This document shows, one piece after another, positions 17,169 to 26,054 of a stretch of 64,000 bases of DNA. Under the pieces are notes generated by a model. That model was not told the DNA's origin. It was given only the letters and a program-made list of their open reading frames with translations, and did not search any database. The stretch covers positions 1,472,528 through 1,536,527 of the forward strand of contig NZ_CP117982.1 of NCBI RefSeq assembly GCF_030708075.1, in the 5' to 3' direction. The DNA comes from Candidatus Epulonipiscium viviparus. Lineage in GTDB: Bacteria > Bacillota > Clostridia > Lachnospirales > Cellulosilyticaceae. Positions within the stretch are counted from its first letter, which is position 1, and every line of letters begins with the position of its first letter. A program made the translations under genes and the position numbers.

Positions 17169-17564
17169 TTAGAAAAGTTGTTTGCCTCCATCTGGACCGG
17201 CACTTTCGTTGTATATCTTATCTACAGTAAATGTCCAGATAGCTTTGATTGACATATTCATGGCAGCGAATTTTTCTGCAATCGTATCGAATAATGGTCC
17301 ATCAGTATGACGCTTTTGAACGGTTGCGTTGATTAGATATGATTCCATTCCTTTTACAGCCAAAAAGGCAGCTTGATTGTTTGCGGCTAAGTTTGCGCTG
17401 GTGGTGTTCATAAAGACTTCTGCAATAGCAAGTGTATCGTTGTCTATTACCATAATACTGCCCGCAACGATTGAGTGAACCTCGTTTTCTTTGGATACGG
17501 TACTAATCACTTTGGTACTTGCAGGGTCTTGGAACAGTTTACTTACGTTTTCTAAGTTTTTCAT
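17169..17564 (-). CDS. Pyridoxamine 5'-phosphate oxidase-like flavin-binding protein
   Basis: Small split-barrel protein of 131 residues. The layout (ASTKVISTVSKENEVHSIVAG at the start, TLAIAEVFMNTTSANLAANN in the middle, VKGMESYLINATV later) matches the PNPOx-like FMN-binding family often annotated as general-stress or redox-sensing proteins. The gene is divergent from an HxlR regulator, a very common pairing in which the regulator controls the flavoprotein in response to electrophiles or redox state. AAGGAG is placed 7 nt before the ATG. No catalytic residues can be assigned. Confidence 0.75.
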   Translation of the reverse strand: MKNLENVSKLFQDPASTKVISTVSKENEVHSIVAGSIMVIDNDTLAIAEVFMNTTSANLAANNQAAFLAVKGMESYLINATVQKRHTDGPLFDTIAEKFAAMNMSIKAIWTFTVDKIYNESAGPDGGKQLF

Positions 17565-17592
17565 ATTAATTCTCCTTACTCAGTATTTATTA

Positions 17593-17621
17593 TTGACTTT
17601 ATTTTTATGAGCTACTATAAT
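17593..17621 (+). promoter_or_regulatory. Promoter of the HxlR regulator gene
   Basis: TTGACT (17593-17598), a 17-bp spacer, TATAAT (17616-17621). The -10 overlaps the -10 of the opposing promoter. Confidence 0.8.
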
Positions 17622-17645
17622 GATAGCATGCAAAAAAATTATAGT
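17614..17645. promoter_or_regulatory. Inverted repeat, likely HxlR operator
   Basis: A perfect 8-bp inverted repeat, ACTATAAT (17614-17621) and ATTATAGT (17638-17645), with 16 bp between the arms. One arm is the -10 of the plus-strand promoter and the other abuts the -35 of the minus-strand promoter, so one bound dimer could shut both genes. Confidence 0.6.
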
Positions 17646-17648
17646 CAA
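17620..17648 (-). promoter_or_regulatory. Promoter of the PNPOx-like gene
   Basis: On the minus strand -35 TTGACT (17643-17648), a 17-bp spacer, -10 TATCAT (17620-17625). Confidence 0.7.
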
Positions 17649-17681
17649 GAACGCAAAAAAATATGAGGAGGTAAGAAAATT

Positions 17682-18008
17682 ATGAGCAAGTGTGAAGCAA
17701 CTCACTGTCCATGTTTGCAAGAATGTCCACTGCAATCAGCTCTCAAATGCATAGGAGGTAAGTGGAAGATTCCTATTATTTGTGTGTTATCTGCTGGCGA
17801 AGGCATTCGATATAATGAACTGATGAAAAAAGTGAGGGGAATCACAAATACTATGTTAGCATCATCGTTAAAAGAACTAGAAAGGGACGGGTTAATAACA
17901 AGAGTACAATATAACGAAATGCCCATCAGGGTAGAATATTTTATTACAGAAAAAGCAAAAACTCTGATACCAACATTGCAGTCGCTAGCAGCCTGGGGGA
18001 TGGCATAA
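17682..18008 (+). CDS. HxlR family winged-helix transcriptional regulator
   Basis: Dimeric DNA-binding protein of 108 residues. The family signature is complete: cysteine near the N-terminus (CPCLQECPLQSALKCIGGKW), helix-turn-helix in IRYNELMKKVRGITNTMLAS, wing in LERDGLITRVQYNEMPIRVE and the end YFITEKAKTLIPTLQSLAAW. Several HxlR members sense aldehydes, quinones or disulfide stress through the early cysteine; here there are four cysteines in the first 25 residues, more than usual. It probably regulates itself and the divergent flavoprotein gene through the inverted repeat between them. Confidence 0.92.
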   Translation: MSKCEATHCPCLQECPLQSALKCIGGKWKIPIICVLSAGEGIRYNELMKKVRGITNTMLASSLKELERDGLITRVQYNEMPIRVEYFITEKAKTLIPTLQSLAAWGMA

Positions 18009-18010
18009 AA

Positions 18011-18178
18011 TTATTTTTCGCGTGCAAAGGTGATAAGAAGATGTAGTCCAACTTTGGTATGAGCATCGGGGGAAACGCTTATAACTTCCCAGCCCTCAGT
18101 GGCCATTTTGTTCATGAGGGTTTCTTCTGCTACAAATTCTTTGCTAACTTTAATTCTAATAAGTTTGTATTCCTTCAT
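18011..18178 (-). CDS. Small DUF4177-like protein
   Basis: A 55-residue protein. It begins MKEYKLIRIKV, has the family core MATEGWEVISVSPDA and ends LLITFAREK. DUF4177-type proteins are 50-70 residue single-domain proteins with exactly this pattern (YEYK.V.I, ..L..L..EGWELVSV, ..TFER) and no known function. AGGAG lies 9 nt before the ATG. The gene is convergent with the HxlR gene, the two stop codons being only 2 nt apart. Confidence 0.75.
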   Translation of the reverse strand: MKEYKLIRIKVSKEFVAEETLMNKMATEGWEVISVSPDAHTKVGLHLLITFAREK

Positions 18179-18371
18179 TGTAAAAAACTCCTTTTTTATT
18201 GGGATGATATGAACTATATGTCATGGAAGCATATATTGTCAATGAAATAATTATGTTTGAATGCTATTTTTTATATTTTGGGGGCATACTAAGAGATGAA
18301 GTATGGGCATATTTTGGTTATAAATTTAATATAACTTAAAGTGTGGAATAAATATAAGGAGGGATTAGTAG

Positions 18372-19391
18372 ATGATAGAAATATTAGGAATATGTTTAAT
18401 TATCATCGGAATATGGTTTGGCTTTGTTACAATCAAGTTATCCAAAGAGTACACGGTATTAACTGAGGACTTTACAAAACAGATAACTGCAATCAAAGAG
18501 TCGCTCGATACGTTGAATGCAAATCTGACAAACCAAACTGAAATAGCTGAGACAACAGCAGAAGAAATGAAGACTCATATGAGTATAGTTAACGACACAC
18601 TAATGACCAAAATTTACCATGAAAGAGAAGTGCTCAACAAAAGTTTAAAAATTGTTATTGAAGCAACAGCAAAAGAAATGAAGACTCACATGAGTATCGT
18701 TAATGACACATTAATGAAAACAATTTGCCAAGAAAAAGAAGTGTTTACGAAGAGTTTAACAACTATTATTGAGGCTACAACAGAAGAAATGAAGACTCAT
18801 ATGAGTATAGTTAATGACACGCTAATGGGGACAATTTGTCAAGAAAGAGAGTTGCTAAACAAAAATCTGGTAGTTGCAGCTCAAAATAATGTGGCAAAAA
18901 TTGAAGATAAACTTTCGGCTTTAACAAATGGTGTTGCATCTATCGAAAAAAATGCTGTTACGACCGCAGACATGGCAGCTATTACAGCGTCTATCAAAAA
19001 AGTTGTTGATATAGTAAGAGAGGTCGCAGAAGAAGAAAGTCCAGAACTATCGGCGATACTCGAATCTTTAAATGCAAATCAAGATTTAAACAAAACGTTG
19101 TTGACTAAAATTGATACTGTATTTGAGCTTGTCGAAGTGTTGGAAGAAAATAACAATAATGTAAAATTACTTAAACAAATAAAAGAAAACCATAACGATG
19201 AGCTTGTGAAGATGATGAAAGAAATTAAAAATATTCCGGAAGTGCTCGACAAAGAACTCAGTAAAATAAAAGATATCACCGAAAATGTATTAAACATCAA
19301 TATGGAGATTTCAGAAAATTCACGAAAAGTAATCGATAGCTTAGTAGATAATTATAAGGTTCTTAATACTATTATAGAAAAAATAATATAG
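18372..19391 (+). CDS. Membrane-anchored coiled-coil protein with three 37-residue repeats
   Basis: Unrecognised, 339 residues. One hydrophobic segment (ILGICLIIIGIWFGFVTI) at the extreme N-terminus is followed by an almost purely helical, charged rod. Three tandem 37-residue repeats (around residues 65-175) share EEMKTHMSIVNDTLM and an ERE.LNKSL tail; they repeat every 111 bp in the DNA. The rest is heptad-like. The layout recalls RmuC-type or methyl-accepting-like anchored rods, but no functional domain is visible. AAGGAGGGA precedes the ATG. It may form an operon with the next small coiled-coil gene, 50 nt downstream. Function unknown. Confidence 0.7.
   Translation: MIEILGICLIIIGIWFGFVTIKLSKEYTVLTEDFTKQITAIKESLDTLNANLTNQTEIAETTAEEMKTHMSIVNDTLMTKIYHEREVLNKSLKIVIEATAKEMKTHMSIVNDTLMKTICQEKEVFTKSLTTIIEATTEEMKTHMSIVNDTLMGTICQERELLNKNLVVAAQNNVAKIEDKLSALTNGVASIEKNAVTTADMAAITASIKKVVDIVREVAEEESPELSAILESLNANQDLNKTLLTKIDTVFELVEVLEENNNNVKLLKQIKENHNDELVKMMKEIKNIPEVLDKELSKIKDITENVLNINMEISENSRKVIDSLVDNYKVLNTIIEKII
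18560..18892 (+). repeat. Three tandem 111-bp repeats inside the coiled-coil gene
   Basis: The ATG of the repeated word ATGAAGACTCA occurs at 18567, 18678 and 18789, exactly 111 bp apart, encoding a 37-residue unit. Confidence 0.85.
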
Positions 19392-19441
19392 AGGATATAT
19401 CGAACGAAAAAAACACTTTTATGTGTAGATAGGAGAACAAG

Positions 19442-19723
19442 ATGAATTACGATGCTTTGGAGGAGGAACGTAGGAAATTATATAAGAAGTTGGATTATAT
19501 TAAGAAAAATGCCCATTCGAAAAAGATGGAAAAGTTGGCAAACGAAAAAGAAATTATTAAAGAATTAAAGCAAAAATTGGCAAATAGGTTGATGGCAGCT
19601 GCTTTAGAAGAACCAATCAATAGCGCAAAGATGCAGCAATTGTTGGCACCTTTAGATGGAAAAATGCTGCTAGATAACCAAGCAGAAGAGAAATTTCTAG
19701 ATGATAAAAAAATTAAATTGTGA
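19442..19723 (+). CDS. Small coiled-coil protein
   Basis: A 93-residue, highly charged protein (lysine- and glutamate-rich: YDALEEERRKLYKKLDYIKK and LANEKEIIKELKQKLANRL) predicted to be one long helix followed by a short tail. No family recognised. AGGAGAACAAG precedes the ATG, and it is followed by an intrinsic terminator. The position 50 nt after the anchored coiled-coil protein suggests the two may interact, which is inference only. Confidence 0.6.
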   Translation: MNYDALEEERRKLYKKLDYIKKNAHSKKMEKLANEKEIIKELKQKLANRLMAAALEEPINSAKMQQLLAPLDGKMLLDNQAEEKFLDDKKIKL

Positions 19724-19748
19724 GGACTGCTTTATGGCAGCCCTTTTT
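19724..19748 (+). terminator. Intrinsic terminator after the small coiled-coil gene
   Basis: GGACTGC / GCAGCC arms, one mismatch, loop TTTATG, followed by T7. It abuts the end of the convergent AraC gene. Confidence 0.7.
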
Positions 19749-20597
19749 TTATGTCAATTCTCGATGTTGTCTGTATTTTAGAGGAGTTATGCCGCAACAC
19801 CTTTTGAAGGTTTTACAAAAATGGCTTTGGTCAGAAAAGCCTAAGGAATGTGCGATTTGACCAACAGAAAGTGATGTCTCAGTTAATAGTTTTTTACTAT
19901 GTGAGATTTTACTGCTTATAACATATTGGGTTGGAGTTATATGAAAGTGCTCCACAAACAGTCGGCTAACATGGAATGGCTTTAATTGTAGTGCATCGGC
20001 CATCATTTGAATAGTGATCTTGTCTTCTATATGTCTAAATATAAACATCTCGATCTTGCGAATGAACCAGGAATTTGATCTGCCAGATGACTTTTGGATA
20101 GATGCAAGGTATGGGGAAGAAATTTCAAGTATCAATTGATATAGATGCATTGAAAGAGTATATTCAAATTGCGTTTCTCTTGCTGAGAGTATATCGAAGC
20201 ACTTTAAAATGGCCGCTTTCATAATTCGAAAGTTAAATGCAAGAGGAAAAAATTCATTGCTAGATAATGTTTGGACAATGCCCTCAAGTGGCTTGCCATT
20301 AATGGACAAAGTATAGAACTCAGCTCCTTCTGCGGTGTCGGAATAGTATGTATAAGCATCGTTTAAATTGATAAAAACACCTTGTCCTGCTGTGATTGTA
20401 AAAGTTTGTGCGTATTGTTCAAGATAAAGCTTGCCTGAAACGACGCATAATAACAAGTATGATGCACGAGTTTTATTGCTATTGTGAATAGAATTAGATG
20501 TCTGATGAGTTAAAATATTTGCAGTAATTAGGTTATCGCGAATAAATTGAGTGGGATACCAATATTGTTTTGAATGTATGATTCGATATTCTTCCAT
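19749..20597 (-). CDS. AraC family transcriptional regulator
   Basis: 282 residues. The N-terminal half is a cupin-like effector domain (FTITAGQGVFINLNDAYTYY). The C-terminal 100 residues have the two AraC helix-turn-helix motifs: IQMMADALQLKPFHVSRLF and SVGQIAHSLGFSDQSHFCKT, followed by FKRCCGITPLKYR. AAGGAG lies 7 nt upstream of the ATG. Such regulators usually activate adjacent sugar-utilisation genes in response to a carbohydrate; the divergent neighbour is the secreted beta-helix protein at 20886, which makes it the natural first target, by inference. Confidence 0.9.
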   Translation of the reverse strand: MEEYRIIHSKQYWYPTQFIRDNLITANILTHQTSNSIHNSNKTRASYLLLCVVSGKLYLEQYAQTFTITAGQGVFINLNDAYTYYSDTAEGAEFYTLSINGKPLEGIVQTLSSNEFFPLAFNFRIMKAAILKCFDILSARETQFEYTLSMHLYQLILEISSPYLASIQKSSGRSNSWFIRKIEMFIFRHIEDKITIQMMADALQLKPFHVSRLFVEHFHITPTQYVISSKISHSKKLLTETSLSVGQIAHSLGFSDQSHFCKTFKRCCGITPLKYRQHRELT

Positions 20598-20731
20598 GTG
20601 CTCACTCCTTAAATGAATACATATTTGTTGTTATTATATCACAAGAAAGAAAAATATACAAAAAAAGGGTTAAGATTATTCTATAATTTTAAAAATTTGA
20701 TGTTACAATATAATATATATCGAAAATTTAA

Positions 20732-20866
20732 AATCAATTAAAGGCGTACAATAAAGAAAAGCTCGATGTTGTATTTGCGATAGAGGCTGGTGGAAACGTG
20801 GACTTCGGTTTTACACCATAAGAAAATAAAAGAAACAGTTAATATTTTAGTGGAGCAAGCTTAGAT
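20732..20866 (+). pseudogene. Decayed C-terminal remnant of an unknown gene
   Basis: Between the AraC gene and the beta-helix gene, a 27-codon frame ends NVDFGFTP-stop (stop 20819-20821). A second frame, shifted by one base, continues KKIKETVNILVEQA-stop (stop 20862-20864). Joined by a single-base repair they read as one protein-like C-terminus with good codon use and an amphipathic last helix. There is no start codon or ribosome binding site. This looks like the end of a deleted, frameshifted gene; the family is not recognised. Confidence 0.4.
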
Positions 20867-20885
20867 TAGGAAAGGAATGAAGATT

Positions 20886-23081
20886 ATGAAAAAGAGCATG
20901 CTAATGATTTTGGCGTTACTGTCGGGGTATGCGGGAACTGAGCAGGTATTTGCAGTGGCTGGGGCTGCAGTGCGTAAAATTCCAATGGAAATTCATGTCT
21001 ATTCGGAAGAAATTCCGTGGTCTGCTGTTGAAACTGAAACGACTGCTGAGTATACAAGCATCAATGAGGCGTTAGCAGAGGCAATAGAGGGCGATACAAT
21101 TGTTGTTCATGAAGGAATTTATCGAGAGATGGTAAATATTAAGAAGGATGGAATTACTCTTGAAGCTGCCGAGGGTGAGTATGTTTTGGTGACAGGAGCA
21201 GAAGTGGTTTCGGGATTTGTTGCGGATGCGTCTATGCCAGGAGTATACGTTGCCGATGTGCCAGAAGCGTATCAAGAATATATTTTGCCGTTTAGCCAGG
21301 TATTTGCAAACGGTGCGTATCAGAACATTGCGCGGTTTCCAAACTATACGATTGATGATATGATGGCGCCGCTAGAGAAAGGAAGCGGGTATGGATGGGT
21401 AGTTGATATACATAAGCCAAAGAATACGACCATCGGCGCAGTGACTTTTCGAGATGACGAAATCCCTGATGTAGATTTAACTGATGGAGTTTTTCGAGGT
21501 GTGATTGGCAAAAATCGAGAATATGTTTATGGAACAGTTACGGAAACTGCTGAAAACAGGGTCTTTTTTGATGCGTATAGCAAAAATAATAATTGGAGCA
21601 AGCCTGCAGAAATTAAAGCGAATTATCATGACTTTGGATTTGGGTTTATTTTGCATAAAAATCTAATTGACATCCCTGGTGAATGGTTTGTAGAAGATAG
21701 AAAGATCTATTATATGCCAGAAGGAGATATAAAAAATTTGGATGTGGAAATGCAAGTGCGTAAAGATGTGTTAACCATCAGCGATGCGAATAATGTAACA
21801 ATAGAAAATATTAATTTCGTTGCAGGTAATGTGCCGATCAAAAATGTTAGCAACACTATTATCGATGGATGTACCTTTAGGTATATGCAACCGTTTGAAA
21901 TGACCACGACTTATAGCATTGGCGCTTTTGCAGATAGTGGGTTATATATCGATAATGCGTTCAACACAACTATACAGGATACATATATTGCGCACACGTG
22001 GGGCAACGGAGTATATATTGCAGCTGGTGATGGAATCACATTATCAAATTGTATTATAGAAGATATTGGCTGGTGCGGAACATTTACTGCAGGATTTTAT
22101 ACAGAAGCCGAGAACAATCGAATAGAGGATACCACATTTAGAGATAACGGAAGATTTCAAACTCGCGTCAACAATCCTGTAAAAATAGATATAATACACT
22201 CGTTGTTTGAGCGGCCGATGAAAATGGGAGAAGATTCTGGAGCAATTGCTTTTGCAAATACGACGGACTATGCGTATGATATCAAGGGCTCGGAGATTGC
22301 GTATAATATCATTCGAGATTTTGAAGCTTTGCCTATAAGCTCTATGAACGGAAATTATAATGCGCCATTTATTGTGGGAATGTATTTGGAAGAATTAACC
22401 AATTATACTGTTCATCACAACTTGTTCTATGATCTAATCGATCAAGACTACGTCCAAAATTTTGCAAATGATAAGCTGTATAAAACGGCCGCAATGGTAT
22501 ATTTTGCACCTAGACATAAGGTGTTATCAGAAGAAAATCGCTTTTATAACAATACGGGATGGGACTATTTGAGTACCTTTCACATTTATAATATAGAAAT
22601 AATGAACTATGATGAACTTAAGCCTCAAGGATTGCCATATAATTTTCATCATGGAAGTATGAAACAAGGAAGTTTTGTCAATAATATATTTGCAGAAGTC
22701 GATTCTAATTTTACTCATTCAGCCAAGATATTTGCAGTTGATGGATCTGAGGTAGGTTCTGCCAAGCTTTCAGAAGAAGAAAATCAAAGTCTCAGAACAG
22801 ATGACATTGATGAATATTTTATACATGCAGCGGCGAACGACTATTATTTTAATCCTCAAACAAATATGGCATTTGATGTTAAAAACGGTTCTGCTAATTA
22901 TGTAGACCCTGAAAACGGAGATTTTAGATTGGTAACAGATTCGGCTGCCAAAGCGGCGGGAACTGCTATTGCTGGAATCACATCTTCTGACACACCAGAC
23001 TTAGGTGCATTAGAAGGAAGTGATTATGTTTTATCAGCAGGAGCCACACTAAAAGTTCGAGATTTTAAGGAGATACGGTAA
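20886..23081 (+). CDS. Secreted right-handed parallel beta-helix protein
   Basis: A 731-residue exported protein; signal peptide MKKSMLMILALLSGYAGT and a hydrophobic stretch up to AVA. After a conserved start (MEIHVYSEEIPW) comes the beta-helix entry GDTIVVHEGIYREMVNIKKD, a lectin-like insert with FSQVFANGAYQNIARFPN, then DIPGEWFVEDRKIYYMPEG and many short N/D-rich coils (NVTIENINFVAGN, HTWGNGVYIAAGDG, NTGWDY). The entry and GEWF..YYMP patterns are shared with GH120/GH141-type beta-helix glycosidases, but the catalytic residues are not identifiable. There is no lipobox. The ATG at 20886 fits the GGA spacing better than 20877. It is one of six paralogs in the window. Confidence 0.75.
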   Translation: MKKSMLMILALLSGYAGTEQVFAVAGAAVRKIPMEIHVYSEEIPWSAVETETTAEYTSINEALAEAIEGDTIVVHEGIYREMVNIKKDGITLEAAEGEYVLVTGAEVVSGFVADASMPGVYVADVPEAYQEYILPFSQVFANGAYQNIARFPNYTIDDMMAPLEKGSGYGWVVDIHKPKNTTIGAVTFRDDEIPDVDLTDGVFRGVIGKNREYVYGTVTETAENRVFFDAYSKNNNWSKPAEIKANYHDFGFGFILHKNLIDIPGEWFVEDRKIYYMPEGDIKNLDVEMQVRKDVLTISDANNVTIENINFVAGNVPIKNVSNTIIDGCTFRYMQPFEMTTTYSIGAFADSGLYIDNAFNTTIQDTYIAHTWGNGVYIAAGDGITLSNCIIEDIGWCGTFTAGFYTEAENNRIEDTTFRDNGRFQTRVNNPVKIDIIHSLFERPMKMGEDSGAIAFANTTDYAYDIKGSEIAYNIIRDFEALPISSMNGNYNAPFIVGMYLEELTNYTVHHNLFYDLIDQDYVQNFANDKLYKTAAMVYFAPRHKVLSEENRFYNNTGWDYLSTFHIYNIEIMNYDELKPQGLPYNFHHGSMKQGSFVNNIFAEVDSNFTHSAKIFAVDGSEVGSAKLSEEENQSLRTDDIDEYFIHAAANDYYFNPQTNMAFDVKNGSANYVDPENGDFRLVTDSAAKAAGTAIAGITSSDTPDLGALEGSDYVLSAGATLKVRDFKEIR

Positions 23082-23093
23082 TTTTAACTCCAA

Positions 23094-23120
23094 TCCCCCC
23101 TTTGGCCAGGGGGAATTTTA
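23094..23120 (+). terminator. Possible intrinsic terminator after the beta-helix gene
   Basis: A C6 block and a GGGGG block separated by TTTGGCCA, followed by AATTTTATT. The stem is short and the T run is interrupted. Confidence 0.45.
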
Positions 23121-23974
23121 TTGTCCAAAAATAATTAAAATCATCAGCCGCGACATCAAAATCTAGGTTAGCCGCGATATCAGAATTTAGCATATCAGCT
23201 GCAGTACTAGAATCCACATCAACTTCAGAAGTTGCATCAATTGTGGTACTAGAATTTACATAAGCTGTAGTATCAGAATTTACATCAGCTGCGATATCAG
23301 AATCTGTATCAGCCGCAGTATCAGAATTTACATCAGCTGCGATATCAGAATCTGTATCAGCCGCAGTATCAGAATTTACATCAGCTGCGATGTCAGAATC
23401 TGTATCAGCCGCAGTATCAGAATTTGCATCAGCTGCGATATCAGAATCTGTATCAGCCGCAGTATTAGAATTTGCATCAGCCGCAGTATCAGAATCTGTA
23501 TCAGCCGCAGTATCAGAATCTGTATCAGCCGCAGTATCAGAATCTGTATCAGCCGCGATATCAGAATCTGTATCAGCCGCAGTATTAGAATTTGCATCAG
23601 CCGCGATATCAGAATCTGTATCAGCCGTATCATCAGAATTTACATCAGCTGCGATGTCAGAATCTGTATCAGCCGCAGTATTAGAATTTGCATCAGCCGC
23701 GATATCAGAATCTGTATCAGCCGCAGTATTAGAATTTGCATCAGCCGCGGTATCAGAATCTGTATCAACCGCATTATCAGAATCTGCATCAGCCGCGATG
23801 TCAGAATCTGTATCAGCCGCAGTATTAGAATTTGTATCAGCCGCAGTATCAGAATTTGCATCAGCCGCGATATCAGAATCTGTATCAGCCGCGATATCAG
23901 AATCTGTATCAGCTGCGGTATCAGAATCTGTATCAGCCGCAATATCAGAATCTACGTTAGCTGCGATATCAAAA

Positions 23975-24208
23975 TCAGTTATTTGTAGAAGTGTCTGTTT
24001 TGATTCCGTTGATAAGAGTGTGAATTTCAGATTGTAAAGTTTCGATGGAAGACTCGATGTTTGGGGAAGTTGTGGTTAATGCTTCGATTATTAATTGATC
24101 GAATATTCTCATATCAAAAGCTGGTTGATCTGCAGGGACAATATCGACAAGAGACTCTACATCAGTCGCGACATTAGACTTTACATCAGTTGCAGTACTA
24201 GAATCCAC
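23975..24208 (-). pseudogene. Promoterless copy of the surface-protein C-terminal module (copy 4)
   Basis: A 77-codon frame nearly identical to the end of the gene at 26055: it runs from DSSTATDVKSNVATD through DQPAFDMRIFDQLIIEAL to the stop after TSTNN. It lacks any start with ribosome binding site, and the preceding repeat units are frameshifted. Confidence 0.7.
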
Positions 24209-24435
24209 ATCAACTTCAGAAGTTGCATCAATTGTGGTACTAGAATTTACATAAGCTGTAGTATCAGAATTTACATCAGCCGCGATATCAGAATCTGTAT
24301 CAACCGCATATCAGAATCTGCATCAGCCGCATTATCAGAATCTGCATCAGCCGCAGTATCAGAATCTGCATCAGCCGCATATCAGAATCTGTATCAGCTG
24401 CGGTATCAGAATCTACGTTAGCTGCGATATCAAAA

Positions 24436-24669
24436 TCAGTTATTTGTAGAAGTGTCTGTTTTGATTCCGTTGATAAGAGTGTGAATTTCAGATTGTAAAG
24501 TTTCGATGGAAGACTCGATGTTTGGGGAAGTTGTGGTTAATGCTTCGATTATTAATTGATCGAATATTCTCATATCAAAAGCTGGTTGATCTGCAGGGAC
24601 AATATCGACAAGAGACTCTATATCAGTCGCGACATTAGACTTTACACCAGCTGCAGTACTAGAATCCAC
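24436..24669 (-). pseudogene. Promoterless copy of the surface-protein C-terminal module (copy 3)
   Basis: A 77-codon module with the same sequence as the end of the gene at 26055 apart from a few changes. An extra base in the repeat upstream (CCGCTGGTATC, about 24766) breaks the frame. Only about 6-8 repeat units separate it from its neighbours. Confidence 0.7.
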
Positions 24670-24947
24670 ATCAACTTCAGAAGATGCATCAACTGTGGTA
24701 CTAGAATTTACATAAGCTGTAGTATCAGAATTTACATCAGCAGCGATATCAGAATCTGTATCAGCCGCTGGTATCAGAATCTGTATCAGCCGCAGTATCA
24801 GAATCTGTATCAGCCGCAGTATTAGAATTTACATCAGCTGCGATATCAGAATCTGTATCAGCCGCGATATCAGAATCTGTATCAGCCGCGGTATCAGAAT
24901 CTGTATCAGCCGCAATATCAGAATCTACGTTAGCTGCGATATCAAAA

Positions 24948-25181
24948 TCAGTTATTTGTAGAAGTGTCTGTTTTGATTCCGTTGATAAGAGTGTGAATTT
25001 CAGATTGTAAAGTTTCGATGGAAGACTCGATGTTTGGGGAAGTTGTGGTTAATGCTTCGATTATTAATTGATCGAATATTCTCATATCAAAAGCTGGTTG
25101 ATCTGCAGGGACAATATCGACAAGAGACTCTATATCAGTCGCGACATTAGACTTTACACCAGCTGCAGTACTAGAATCCAC
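24948..25181 (-). pseudogene. Promoterless copy of the surface-protein C-terminal module (copy 2)
   Basis: A 77-codon module apparently identical in protein sequence to the end of the gene at 26055. About 30 24-bp repeat units, several with single-base deletions, separate it from the functional stop. Confidence 0.7.
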
Positions 25182-26054
25182 ATCAACTTCAGAAGTTGCA
25201 TCAACTGTGGTACTAGAATTTACATAAGCTGTAGTATCAGAATTTACATCAGCCGCGGTATCAGAATCTGTATCAGCCGCATATCAGAATCTGTATCAGC
25301 CGCAGTATCAGAATCTGTATCAGCCGCGATATCAGAATCTGTATCAGCCGCAGTATCAGAATTTACATCAGCTGCATCAGAATCTTATTAGCATCATCAG
25401 AATCAGCAGTATCAGAATCTTACATCAGCCGCGTATCAGAATCTGCATCAGCCGCGGTATCAGAATCTGTATCAGCCGCATATCAGAATCTGCATCAGCC
25501 GCGGTATCAGAATCTGTATCAGCCGCATTATCAGAATCTGCATCAGCCGCGATATCAGAATCTGTATCAGCCGCATTATCAGAATCTGCATCAGCCGCAT
25601 ATCAGAATCTGCATCAGCCGCATTATCAGAATTTGCATCAGCCGCGGTATCAGAATCTGTATCAGCCGCAGTATTAGAATTTGCATCAGCCGCGGTATCA
25701 GAATCTGTATCAGCCGCAGTATCAGAATCTGTATCAGCCGCGTATCAGAATCTGTATCAGCCGCGGTATCAGAATCTGTATCAGCCGCAGTATCAGAATT
25801 TGCATCAGCCGCGATATCAGAATCTGTATCAGCCGTATCATCAGAATTTGCATCAGCCGCGATATCAGAATCTGTATCAGCCGCAGTATCAGAATTTGCA
25901 TCAGCCGCGGTATCAGAATCTGTATCAGCCGCGTATCAGAATTTGCATCAGCTGCGACATCAGAATCTACGTCAGCCGCGGTATCAGAATCTGTGCGACA
26001 TCAAAATCTACGTTAGCCGCAGTATCAGAATCTACGTTAGCTGCGATATCAAAA

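Larger units (their letters stand above)
23150..26054 (-). repeat. Array of degenerate 3'-end copies of the adjacent surface-protein gene
   Basis: Immediately after the stop codon of the large minus-strand surface protein (26055), its last portion is repeated again and again: blocks of 24-bp repeats alternating with copies of the unique C-terminal module (at 24948-25181, 24436-24669 and 23975-24208) and a fifth, partial module start at about 23193-23290. No start codon with ribosome binding site, signal peptide or N-terminal domain is present. Many 24-bp units have lost one and the same base (CCGCATATCAG or CCGCGTATCAG instead of CCGCAGTATCAG/CCGCGGTATCAG), for example near 24305, 24377, 25276, 25427, 25477, 25597, 25738 and 25927. 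The units in the intact gene (26340-27345) keep frame. Confidence 0.8.

Noticed and set aside
18059-18250. Plus-strand 63-codon frame downstream of hxlR
   Set aside because: It lies opposite the DUF4177-like gene, which has a ribosome binding site and a family pattern; this frame has neither.
20877-23081. Naming the beta-helix proteins as alginate lyase, iota-carrageenase or xylosidase
   Set aside because: The fold is clear but no family-specific catalytic residues could be recognised by eye; a profile search would be needed.
23390-24037. Plus-strand frame coding SESVSAAV repeats, resembling a serine-rich adhesin
   Set aside because: It is the antisense of the 24-bp array. No signal peptide, ribosome binding site or unique domain; the unique modules and the N-terminal domain are on the minus strand.
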